A stretch of 64,000 nt of DNA from Alphaproteobacteria bacterium (GTDB lineage: Bacteria; Pseudomonadota; Alphaproteobacteria; Geminicoccales; Geminicoccaceae). Every line of letters starts with the position of its first letter. The stretch's first letter is position 1. The stretch spans positions 37,027-101,026 of the forward strand of contig JALSIM010000006.1 of assembly GCA_026990035.1 (NCBI GenBank). Direction: 5' to 3'. Positions 51,499-58,725 of this stretch are shown piece after piece. The position numbers were made by a program, and so were the translations under genes. The notes under the pieces were generated by a model, which was not told the DNA's origin, made no database searches, and saw only the letters and a list, made by a program, of their open reading frames with translations.

Positions 51499-52746
51499 AT
51501 GAGGATTCTTCGCCCGCCGTCCGCTCCGTCCTTGCGACGACTGCTGGCCGGAGGCCTCGTGCTGCTGGCGAGCGGTGGCCTGTCCTTCGGCGCCTTCTCC
51601 CTGTTCGGGCTCCTGGAGGAACGGGCGCGCCTGCGCAGCGAGCTCGAGGTCGCCCGAAAGGAGGCCCGGGCGGTGTTCCGGGCCCGTCTCGAACGCGAAC
51701 GGGAACTGGGGCTCCGGCTCCGCGAACTCGAACAGGCCGGGGAGCAGGGTCGGGCACGGCTCCGCCTCGCCGAGCGCGAGCGCCGGCGGCTGGTCGATCG
51801 CCTGAGCCTCGCCGAGCGACGGATCGCGCGCCTGGAAGAGGAACTCGAGACCGCCCGCGCGATCGCCGCCGACGCCACGGCCGGCGATCGCGAGCGCCGG
51901 CGATCCCTGGAGCGCCTCGCCCGGGAGAAGGCGGGGCTCGAGCAGGAGCTGACGGCCCTGCGCGACCGCCTCGCCGCCGCCCTCGAGGAACGGGACATGG
52001 CGCGGCGGGTGGAAAAGGGGCTGCGCTGGCGGATCGACATGCTCCAGGCCCGGGTGGCGGAGATCGAGAGCAGCCGGACCACGGCGATGATCTGGATCCG
52101 GGAGTGGATCGGCGACCACCTGGCGGCCATCGAACAGCTCCTGGCCGAGGCCGGGGTCGATGCCCGGCGGCTCCTCGAACGTGCCGGCGACGATCTGCCG
52201 GTGGGCATCGGCGGCCCGCTGGAGCTGCCGGAGGACGAGCCCCTGGTACCGCTCGCGGCTCCCGAAGGCAGCGATCTCGATCGGACCCTCGTCCGCCTCC
52301 AGGCGGCGCAACGGCTGATCGCCGCCATGCCGCTGAGTTCGCCCCTCGATTCCTACCGCGTCACCAGCGCCTTCGGCCCACGCAAGGATCCGATGACCGA
52401 GCGGCGGGCGCTGCATCGCGGGATCGACATGGCCGGGCCCTGGAACGCCCGGGTGCTGAGCGCCGCCCCGGGTCGAGTGATCCGGGCCGGCCGCGACCCC
52501 GCTTACGGGCTCATGGTGGAGATCGACCACGGCATGGGCATCGTCACCCGCTACGCGCACATGAAGAAGCTCCTGGTGAAGTCGGGGCAGCGGGTGGATT
52601 TCCGCCAGCCGATCGGGATCGTCGGCAGCACCGGGCGGAGCACCGGTCCCCATCTCCATTACGAGATCCGGATCGATGGCGAGCCGCTGGATCCGGCCGG
52701 GTTCATCGACGCCGGCCGCAATCTGACCACCATCTTCAAGGGCTGA
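51499..52746 (+). CDS. M23 family envelope metallopeptidase with long coiled coil
   Basis: Predicted inner-membrane-anchored or exported peptidoglycan-hydrolase-type protein of 415 aa. A hydrophobic segment at about residues 15-38 is followed by an Arg/Glu/Leu-rich coiled coil to about residue 195. A LytM/M23 domain occupies roughly 285-400. Its zinc and catalytic positions are seen in HRGIDMAG (His, Asp), YAHMKKL and HLHYEI. A full ligand set suggests an active endopeptidase rather than an EnvC-like activator. An upstream in-frame ATG (51370) exists, but its 43 extra codons are low-complexity and lack a ribosome site. A role in cell separation is inferred from architecture. Confidence 0.87.
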   Translation: MRILRPPSAPSLRRLLAGGLVLLASGGLSFGAFSLFGLLEERARLRSELEVARKEARAVFRARLERERELGLRLRELEQAGEQGRARLRLAERERRRLVDRLSLAERRIARLEEELETARAIAADATAGDRERRRSLERLAREKAGLEQELTALRDRLAAALEERDMARRVEKGLRWRIDMLQARVAEIESSRTTAMIWIREWIGDHLAAIEQLLAEAGVDARRLLERAGDDLPVGIGGPLELPEDEPLVPLAAPEGSDLDRTLVRLQAAQRLIAAMPLSSPLDSYRVTSAFGPRKDPMTERRALHRGIDMAGPWNARVLSAAPGRVIRAGRDPAYGLMVEIDHGMGIVTRYAHMKKLLVKSGQRVDFRQPIGIVGSTGRSTGPHLHYEIRIDGEPLDPAGFIDAGRNLTTIFKG

Positions 52747-52789
52747 CCGGCCCCTTCCCCCTCTCGCGCCGGCGATCGGGTGGGAATAT

Positions 52790-52805
52790 CGACATCCGGA
52801 TGTCG
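52790..52805. promoter_or_regulatory. perfect 16-bp palindrome (possible operator)
   Basis: CGACATCCGGATGTCG is a perfect inverted repeat with no spacer. It lies in the 184-bp gap before the YeeE/ArsR pair. About 45 bp further, 52851-52866 holds an AT-rich dyad (ATAT-N5-ATAT) next to GAATATTC, more like an ArsR-type box. Either could serve the sulfur regulator encoded at 54058; binding is not shown by sequence. Confidence 0.4.
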
Positions 52806-52930
52806 TAGTTCCGCGGGTTTCGCATCATGGTCGCGGGGGTTACCCCGGCCGAATATTCGTGATATCTCATAAGCCTCCGGACCGGCGGCCGGCCGCCGCC
52901 CGGAGCGGAACGGATCCGAGAGGGATGCGC

Positions 52931-54061
52931 ATGGAGCCGCATGTCGCCCTGGCCCTCGCCGGCCTGCTGATCGGGACCCTGTTCGGGGCCACGGTGCAGC
53001 GCACCCACTACTGCCTGATGGGGGCGCTCGCGGACCTCTCCCTCTTCGGCAGCCGCCGGCGGCTGCGGTCCTGGCTGCTGGCGGTGGCGGTGGCGCTCGC
53101 CGGGACCCAGCTCCTGGCCCTGCTCTCGCCCTTCGATCCGGGCCGCAGCTTCTATCTGCGGGGCGATCTCTTCTGGCTCGGCGCGGTTCTCGGCGGTTCG
53201 ATGTTCGGTTTCGGGATGGTCCTCGCCGGTGGCTGCGTCAGCCGCAATCTGGTGCGGGCCGGGGCCGGCAGCCTCAAGGCCTGGCTCGTCCTCCTGCTGG
53301 TGGCGATCAGCGCCTATGCCACCGTCGCCGGTCTGGCGGCGCCGCTCTACCGGCTGCTGCGGCGGCTCGGCAGTTTCGATCCCGGCTATGCCGGTCTCGG
53401 CCAGCTCGTCGACGGGCTCCTCGGCCTCCCGGCCGGATCTTTCCCCGGGGGGCTGCTCGGGCTGCTGCTGGCCGTGGCGCTGTTCGCCTGGGTGTTCGCC
53501 GATCCCGGGTTCCGGCGCCATTCCCCGGAACTCTCGGCGGGGGTGCTGCTCGGGGCCCTGGTGGTCGCCGGCTGGTGGGCGACCTCGCTGCTGCCGGGGG
53601 CGGCCGCGGCCTGGGGGACGACCTCCCTCACCTACGTGCTGCCGACGGCGCAGAGCCTCCTCTATCTGCTGGTCGGCGGCGGCGGCCTGCCCGGCTTCGG
53701 CGTCATGCTGGTGATCGGCACCCTGATCGGCGCCTTTCTCGCCGCCTATCGCGGCGGCCAGTTCCGGATCGAGGGCTTCGCCGACCGGGCGGACCTGCGC
53801 CGGCACGGTCTCGGCGCGGTGCTGATGGGCAGCGGCGGGGCGCTGGCGGGCGGCTGCACCGTCGGCCAGGGCCTGTCGGGGCTGTCCACCATGAGTTTCG
53901 AATCCGCCCTCGCGGTGGCGGCGATTCTCTTCGGGGGCCTGCGCGGTCTGCGCTATCTCGAAACCGGACGGCTGCTGGCGGCGGGGCCGGGGCGCGAGGA
54001 CCGGGGCGGGGACCGGCCGGTCGCCATGCGTTCCTTCCAGCCAACGGGACCTGTGTCATGA
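52931..54061 (+). CDS. YeeE/YedE family membrane protein (sulfur-compound transport)
   Basis: Integral membrane protein of 376 aa with about nine or ten helices. It carries the family's duplicated cysteine motifs: LAGGCVSRNLVRAGAGSL in the first half and LAGGCTVGQGLSGLS in the second. Related proteins (YeeE/TsuA) move thiosulfate or other sulfur species through a path lined by these Cys residues. ATG 52931 follows GAGAGG by 7 nt and is preferred to ATG 52925. It overlaps the ArsR regulator by 4 bp (ATGA), so the two form one unit. The exact substrate is inferred only at the family level. Confidence 0.88.
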   Translation: MEPHVALALAGLLIGTLFGATVQRTHYCLMGALADLSLFGSRRRLRSWLLAVAVALAGTQLLALLSPFDPGRSFYLRGDLFWLGAVLGGSMFGFGMVLAGGCVSRNLVRAGAGSLKAWLVLLLVAISAYATVAGLAAPLYRLLRRLGSFDPGYAGLGQLVDGLLGLPAGSFPGGLLGLLLAVALFAWVFADPGFRRHSPELSAGVLLGALVVAGWWATSLLPGAAAAWGTTSLTYVLPTAQSLLYLLVGGGGLPGFGVMLVIGTLIGAFLAAYRGGQFRIEGFADRADLRRHGLGAVLMGSGGALAGGCTVGQGLSGLSTMSFESALAVAAILFGGLRGLRYLETGRLLAAGPGREDRGGDRPVAMRSFQPTGPVS

Positions 54062-54447
54062 GCGGGCCTGGATCCAAACCTCTCTCGCCGCGGAACGGCG
54101 GGGGGCTCTCCGCCGTCGACTATCTCAAGCTGCAGGCGAGCGCCCGCGAGGCCAGCCGGCTGCTCAAGGCCCTGAGCAACGAGAACCGGCTGCTGATCAT
54201 GTGCCAGCTCGTCGGCGGCGAGCGCTCGGTGGGCGAGCTGGTGCGCCTGATCGGCCTCAGCCAGTCGGCATTGTCGCAGCATCTCGCCAAGCTGCGGCAC
54301 GATTCGCTGGTGCGCACCCGGCGCGACGCCCAGACCATCTACTATTCCCTCGCCTCCCCGGAAGCCGAAGCGGTGATCGCCACCCTCTACAACCTCTATT
54401 GCGCGGTGCCCGAGCAGGAGCCGGAGACGACCCACGAGCCGGTCTGA
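54058..54447 (+). CDS. ArsR/SmtB-family regulator of BigR/SqrR sulfide-responsive type
   Basis: Winged-helix repressor of 129 aa. The recognition region reads LSQSALSQHLAKLRHDSLV and the wing TRRDAQTIYYSLA. No metal-binding CVC motif is present. Instead there are two cysteines, Cys49 (LLIMCQLV) and Cys115 (NLYCAV), 66 residues apart. This equals the spacing of Cys42/Cys108 in BigR and Cys41/Cys107 in SqrR, which form a di- or polysulfide bond on sensing reactive sulfur. It probably represses its own operon with the YeeE-like gene. The sulfur-sensing assignment is inference from these residues and the neighbour. Confidence 0.88.
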   Translation: MSGPGSKPLSPRNGGGLSAVDYLKLQASAREASRLLKALSNENRLLIMCQLVGGERSVGELVRLIGLSQSALSQHLAKLRHDSLVRTRRDAQTIYYSLASPEAEAVIATLYNLYCAVPEQEPETTHEPV

Positions 54448-54538
54448 GCTCGCGCGGTCGGCACTCCCTCCCCTGCTTGCAAGTGCGGGGGCGGTCTGTA
54501 AGCTGGCCCGGGTCCGGTTCCGCTGCGAAGGACGAACC

Positions 54539-55288
54539 ATGCTGCGGCGGCGATGGCTGCTCTGGATCCTCCTGCTGGCGCTGGTCCCGACGGGGGTGCG
54601 CGGCCAGGCCCTGATCGCCGATCTGTCGAAGCATCTGATCGCCATCACCACCGCCTTCACCGGCGCCGAGGTGCTGCTGTTCGGGACCGTGGAGAAGCCC
54701 GGCGGCGATGTCGTCGTCCTGGTGTTCGGCCCGCCCGAGGAGCTCCGGGTGCGCCGCAAGTCCCGGGTCGGACCGTTCTGGTTCAACACCGACGAGATGC
54801 GCTTTCGCCGGGTTCCGAGCTTCTACGCGGTGGCCTCCAGCAAGCCGCTCGAGCTGCTCGCCGAGGAGGACGTGCTGCGGCGCTACCGGATCGGCGTCGA
54901 ACGGCTCGATCTCGAGGCGCGGCCCGACCGCCATCACGACGACGCCGATCTCCTGGCCTTCCGCGACGCCCTGGTTCGCGCCAAGCAGCGTCAGAAGCTC
55001 TACGTGCAATCGCCGATCCGGGTCCATTTCCTCGGCAACCGGCTGTTCCGCACGGTGGTCCCCTTCCCCGCCAACGTCCGGCCCGGCAACTACCAGGTGC
55101 AGACCCTCTATCTGCGCGACGGCCAGGTGGTGCAGGCCCAGAGCAACGTGCTGGTGGTCTCCAAGGTGGGCGTGGAGGCGGACATCTTCGATCTCGCCCG
55201 CCGCCGGCCGGCCCTCTACGGGCTGAGCTCGATCCTGATCGCCGTGGCTGCGGGATGGACCGCCAGCCTGGTCTTCGCTAGACGGTGA
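54539..55288 (+). CDS. TIGR02186-like exported/membrane protein
   Basis: Protein of 249 aa with an N-terminal signal (LLWILLLALVPTGVRG) and one C-terminal membrane helix (residues about 225-245, GLSSILIAVAAGWTASLVFA). The middle has DLSKHLIAITTAFTGAEVLLFG and GPFWFNTDEMRFRRVPSFYA, recalling the alphaproteobacterial TIGR02186 family of unknown function. Members often neighbour sulfite-exporter-type and sulfur-redox genes, which fits the YeeE and ArsR genes just upstream. A 91-bp gap separates it from the regulator. No catalytic motif was recognised. Confidence 0.75.
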   Translation: MLRRRWLLWILLLALVPTGVRGQALIADLSKHLIAITTAFTGAEVLLFGTVEKPGGDVVVLVFGPPEELRVRRKSRVGPFWFNTDEMRFRRVPSFYAVASSKPLELLAEEDVLRRYRIGVERLDLEARPDRHHDDADLLAFRDALVRAKQRQKLYVQSPIRVHFLGNRLFRTVVPFPANVRPGNYQVQTLYLRDGQVVQAQSNVLVVSKVGVEADIFDLARRRPALYGLSSILIAVAAGWTASLVFARR

Positions 55289-55291
55289 GCC

Positions 55292-55804
55292 ATGAGCGAG
55301 CCCGCGACCGACACGCCGGCCCGGCCGGCATCCGAGCAGGATCATCAGGAGCGGGTGTTCCTGGTGGTCGTCGACGAAAGCGAGGAGATGCGGCACGCCC
55401 TGCGCTTCGCCTGCCGGCGGGCCCGGCACACCGGTGGCCGCATCGCGCTCCTCTATGTGATCGAACCGGTGGAGTTCCAGCACTGGCTGGGGGTCGGCCG
55501 GGTGATGGAGGAGGACGCCCGGCTGGAAGCGGAACGCCGCCTGCAGTCGCTCGCCGCCGATGTCTTCGCCCAGACCGGCAGCCTGCCGATCCTCTACATC
55601 CGCGAGGGGCACCGACCCGAGGAGGTGCTGCGGCTGATCAACGAGGATCCCAGCATTTCGCTGCTGGTCCTGGCCACCGCCCCCGAGGGCAACACCCCGG
55701 GACCGATCGTCAGCCATCTGATGAAGAATCTGCGCAGCCTCAAGATCCCGGTGACCCTGGTGCCCGGGCACATGAGCGACGCCCAGATCGACGCCGTGAC
55801 CTGA
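55292..55804 (+). CDS. universal stress protein (UspA family)
   Basis: Single-domain Usp of 170 aa, starting 3 nt after the preceding stop, so probably co-transcribed. The Rossmann-like fold begins RVFLVVVDESEEMRHALRFA. The usual ATP-binding tail Gx2Gx9GS is replaced by ATAPEGNTPGPIVSHLMKNL, so nucleotide binding is uncertain. It likely acts in the cytosol as a stress partner of the adjacent membrane protein; this is inference. It ends 10 bp from the convergent amidase gene. Confidence 0.88.
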   Translation: MSEPATDTPARPASEQDHQERVFLVVVDESEEMRHALRFACRRARHTGGRIALLYVIEPVEFQHWLGVGRVMEEDARLEAERRLQSLAADVFAQTGSLPILYIREGHRPEEVLRLINEDPSISLLVLATAPEGNTPGPIVSHLMKNLRSLKIPVTLVPGHMSDAQIDAVT

Positions 55805-55814
55805 GGGCCGCGGC

Positions 55815-56693
55815 TCAGATCGACTGGCCGCGGCCGTCGAGGCTCAGGAGGGTCAGATAGAGATCCGGCCGGCGGTCGCGGAACAGGCCCCAGCCCGCCC
55901 GCTCCCGGGCCAGCGCGTCGAGATCGAAGCGGGCCGTGACCACCGCCTCCTCCTCCCGTCCCGCCTCGGCGAGGATCGCACCGCGGCCGTCGGTGACGAA
56001 GGAACTGCCGTAGAAGGTGAGGCTGCAGCTCTCCCCCCGCTCGGTGCCGATCCGGTTGGCGGCCACCACCGGCAGCATGTTGGCGGCGGCATGGCCCTGC
56101 ATCACCCGCCGCCAGTGGTCCCGGCTGTCGAAGCCCGGGTCCCGGGGCTCGGAGCCGATCGCCGTCGGATAGAGGAGGAGCTCGGCGCCCATCAGGGCCA
56201 TCGCCCGCGCCGCCTCGGGAAACCACTGATCCCAGCAGATCCCGATCCCGATCCGGGCGAAGCGGGTGCGCCAGACGCGGAACCCGGTATCGCCGGGATT
56301 GAAGTAGTACTTCTCCTGATAGCCCGGTCCGTCGGGGATGTGGCTCTTGCGGTAGATGCCGAGCTGGCGGCCGTCGCTGTCGATCACCGCCACGGCGTTG
56401 AAATAGGCGTTGTTGGCGCGCTCGAAGAAGCTCACCGGCAGGACGATACCGAGCTCGGCGGCCAGATCGGCCATCCGGGCGAGGAGGGGATGATCGCCGG
56501 CCTCCCGGGCGAGGGCGAAATGTTCGGCCTTCTGGTCCTTGCAGAAATACGGGGTCTCGAACAGCTCCTGCAGGAGGACGATGTCGGCACCCTCCCCCGC
56601 CGCCTCCCGCACCAGCCGCTCGGCGGTACGGATGTTGCGTTCGCGATCCCAGTCGCAGGCCATCTGGACCGCCGCCACCGTCACCTTTCGCAT
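55815..56693 (-). CDS. aguB: N-carbamoylputrescine amidase-like carbon-nitrogen hydrolase
   Basis: Nitrilase-superfamily hydrolase of 292 aa. The Glu-Lys-Cys triad is Glu43 (LQELFETPYF), Lys116 (IYRKSHIPDGPGYQEKYYF) and Cys153 (GIGICWDQWFPEAARAM). The PGYQEKYYFNPGDTGF segment is characteristic of AguB, which turns N-carbamoylputrescine into putrescine, CO2 and ammonia. The partner agmatine deiminase is not in the window, so the physiological substrate remains inferred. The start overlaps the methyltransferase stop by 13 bp. Confidence 0.88.
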   Translation of the reverse strand: MRKVTVAAVQMACDWDRERNIRTAERLVREAAGEGADIVLLQELFETPYFCKDQKAEHFALAREAGDHPLLARMADLAAELGIVLPVSFFERANNAYFNAVAVIDSDGRQLGIYRKSHIPDGPGYQEKYYFNPGDTGFRVWRTRFARIGIGICWDQWFPEAARAMALMGAELLLYPTAIGSEPRDPGFDSRDHWRRVMQGHAAANMLPVVAANRIGTERGESCSLTFYGSSFVTDGRGAILAEAGREEEAVVTARFDLDALARERAGWGLFRDRRPDLYLTLLSLDGRGQSI

Positions 56694-57382
56694 GCCGCAT
56701 CCCCTTCCCGGTCGGGCGCCGCCTCGGCCTCGGCACCGCCGCTCGCGCCCTCGCCGGCCGCCGCCGGCGGTACGGCCACACCACGGTAGTGATAGGTGAA
56801 AAGCCGGGGACCGGCCAGCATGTAACCGGTCTCCAGCTCGGCGATGGCGAAACCGGCCTCCGCCAGCAGCCGGGCGATCGGCCGGTCGAGATGGCAGCCC
56901 CCGGCGAGCGGCCGCCAGAGCGGGGTCAGGCGGCGCTGCCAGCGGGCGATCGCCGGATCCTCGGCGCGGCCGTGCTCGACGAACAGGAACCGGCCGCCGG
57001 GCCGCAGCACCCGACGGATCTCGGCGAGGGCGGCGGCGATGCCGGGGATCGAGCAGAGGGTCCAGCCGCTGACCACCGTGTCGATGGTCGCATCGGCGAG
57101 GGGCAGCCGTTCGGCCTCCGCCCGCAGGAGCCGGACGGGAAAGGCCGTCGCCGCCGCCTGTCGCCGCGCGAGCCGCAGCAGCACCGCGCTCGGATCGATG
57201 CCCAGCACCATGCTCACCCGCCGCGGATCGTAGAGGGGCAGGTCGAGCCCCGAGCCGACGCCGATCTCGAGCACCCGCCCCCGGGCGGGGGCGACCAGCG
57301 TCCGGCGCAACGGCAGGAAGCGCGCGTCGCGCATGACGCCGTGGATCAGACGGGGTAACAGAAGGTCCCGATAGGGATGCAT
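56681..57382 (-). CDS. class I SAM-dependent methyltransferase
   Basis: Methyltransferase of 233 aa. Motif I is VLEIGVGSGLDL (37-48), followed by the acidic loop near GIDPSA, motif post-II DTVVSGWTLCSIP and LRPGGRFLFVEHG. The pattern resembles the UbiE/phosphatidylethanolamine methyltransferase-like group with a C-terminal LDRPIARLLAEAGFAIAELE. A Gly/Ala/Glu-rich tail follows the fold. It shares 13 bp with aguB. It is divergent from the SMP-30 gene with a 96-bp gap. The substrate is not identifiable. Confidence 0.85.
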   Translation of the reverse strand: MHPYRDLLLPRLIHGVMRDARFLPLRRTLVAPARGRVLEIGVGSGLDLPLYDPRRVSMVLGIDPSAVLLRLARRQAAATAFPVRLLRAEAERLPLADATIDTVVSGWTLCSIPGIAAALAEIRRVLRPGGRFLFVEHGRAEDPAIARWQRRLTPLWRPLAGGCHLDRPIARLLAEAGFAIAELETGYMLAGPRLFTYHYRGVAVPPAAAGEGASGGAEAEAAPDREGDAACER

Positions 57383-57478
57383 GGCGGGCCTCGTTGCCGG
57401 TCCGGCGGCGGATGGCTCGCACAAAAGGACGGCCGGGGGAAGCCCCGCGGCCGGACCGGAATCGCAGGGAGGTCCGCG

Positions 57479-58351
57479 ATGAACGATCCGACATGTCTGA
57501 TCGATGCCCGGGCGGTGGTCGGCGAAGGGCCGCTCTGGCATCCCGTCGAACAGGTTCTCTACTGGATCGACATCAAAAATCCGCATCTCTACCGGTTCGA
57601 TCCCCGGACCGGCGAGGCCCGCGCCTGGCCGATGCCGGAGCGGATCGGCTGCTACGCCTTCCGCCGCGACGGCAGCATGCTGTTGGCCCTGAAATCGGGC
57701 TTCCACATCTTCGAGCCGGTCACCGGCGAGCTGCGGGCGGTCTGCGACCCGGAGGCGGATCTTCCCGGCAACCGCTTCAACGACGGGCGGGTCGACTGCC
57801 GCGGGCGCTTTTTCGCCGGTACCATGGACGATGCCGAGGAGGCCTTCACCGGCAGTCTCTACCGGCTCGACCCGGATTACCGGGTGACCCGCATCGCCGA
57901 GGGGCTGGGCATTGCCAACGGCATCGGCTGGAGTCCCGACGACCGGGTGATGTACTTCACCGACAGCATGCGGCGGGTGATCTGGGCCTACGACTACGAC
58001 CCGGATTCCGGCCTCCCCTCCGACCGCCGGGTGTTCCTCCGCCTCGGCGAGGAGGACGGCTTTCCGGACGGGCTCTGCGTCGATGCCGAGGGCCATGTCT
58101 GGACCGCCGTCTGGGGCGGCTGGCGGATCGCCCGCTACGCCCCCGACGGACGCCTCGTGGAGACCGTCGCGATGCCGGTGCCCCGGCCCAGCTCCTGCTG
58201 CCTGGGCGGCCCCCGCCTGACCACCCTGTTCGTCACCTCGGCCCGCATCGGCCTCGATCCGGCGACCCTCGAACGGGCTCCTCTGGCGGGCGGCCTGTTC
58301 GCCCTCGAGGTAGCGGTGCCGGGCCGGCCCGAGGCCCTGTTCGGCGGCTGA
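57479..58351 (+). CDS. SMP-30/gluconolactonase family protein
   Basis: Six-bladed beta-propeller lactonase of 290 aa. Metal ligands of the family are seen: Glu16 in VVGEGPLWHP, Asn in LPGNRFNDGRVDCRGRFFAG, Asn in IANGIGWSPDD and Asp in DGFPDGLCVDAEGHVW. Such enzymes hydrolyse sugar lactones such as gluconolactone or arabinonolactone in the cytosol. GGGAGG lies 7 nt before the ATG. No sugar dehydrogenase neighbours it, so the pathway is open. A 374-bp gene-free gap follows; its contents are given as separate entries. Confidence 0.9.
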   Translation: MNDPTCLIDARAVVGEGPLWHPVEQVLYWIDIKNPHLYRFDPRTGEARAWPMPERIGCYAFRRDGSMLLALKSGFHIFEPVTGELRAVCDPEADLPGNRFNDGRVDCRGRFFAGTMDDAEEAFTGSLYRLDPDYRVTRIAEGLGIANGIGWSPDDRVMYFTDSMRRVIWAYDYDPDSGLPSDRRVFLRLGEEDGFPDGLCVDAEGHVWTAVWGGWRIARYAPDGRLVETVAMPVPRPSSCCLGGPRLTTLFVTSARIGLDPATLERAPLAGGLFALEVAVPGRPEALFGG

Positions 58352-58424
58352 CATCCGGCCCCCGGCTGCGTCGGCGCGCCGCCCCCGACCGCTCGCGATG
58401 GGCGCTTGCGGAGGGCGCGCATTT

Positions 58425-58458
58425 CGGTTACCAAGGTGGGTGTAACCGAACGGTTACC
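58425..58458. promoter_or_regulatory. operator-like cluster: three CGGTTAC half-sites
   Basis: CGGTTACC (58425-58432), its reverse complement form GTAACCG (58442-58448) and CGGTTACC again (58451-58458) lie within 34 bp. The last two make a perfect 16-bp dyad, GTAACCG-AA-CGGTTAC. The arrangement looks like a repressor or activator binding region in the gap before the S8 protease gene. No regulator gene is adjacent. Confidence 0.45.
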
Positions 58459-58527
58459 TCGCTTGGGAACCGGAAGTTGCGTCGGGGGAGGTGCGGCGCG
58501 GATTTTCCTCCGGGTCGCACGGGTGAA

Positions 58528-58580
58528 CGGGTGATGTTCGAGGATCGGCGAGGTCCTTCGGACGTCACCCGTTTCTTTTT
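58528..58580 (+). terminator. intrinsic terminator or attenuator
   Basis: CGGGTGA (58528-58534) pairs with TCACCCG (58565-58571), with additional inner pairing (CGAGGA with TCCTTCG), and is followed by TTTCTTTTT (58572-58580). It lies 177 bp past the SMP-30 stop and 145 bp before the protease start. It could end the upstream transcript or a short RNA begun near 58460. Confidence 0.6.
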
Positions 58581-58611
58581 GCGGCCGGAAGTGCGAAGGG
58601 TCACACCGCCC

Positions 58612-58650
58612 TTGACGCGGACGTTGTACGATACCCGAAATTCATAATAT
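58612..58650 (+). promoter_or_regulatory. possible promoter region of the S8 protease gene
   Basis: The stretch has TTGACG (58612-58617), TTGTAC (58624-58629) and the AT-rich CATAATATTTT at 58643-58653. TTGTAC with TAATAT (58645-58650, 15-bp spacing) is the best pair, but spacing is short. It is downstream of the terminator, so a promoter is needed here if the protease is expressed separately. Confidence 0.3.
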
Positions 58651-58725
58651 TTTCGGTTGCAAACTGACAGGGTGCCGGCGCATCCTCGGCAATCCCACGC
58701 AACCCCCCTCCGGGAGGTCCTGTCC

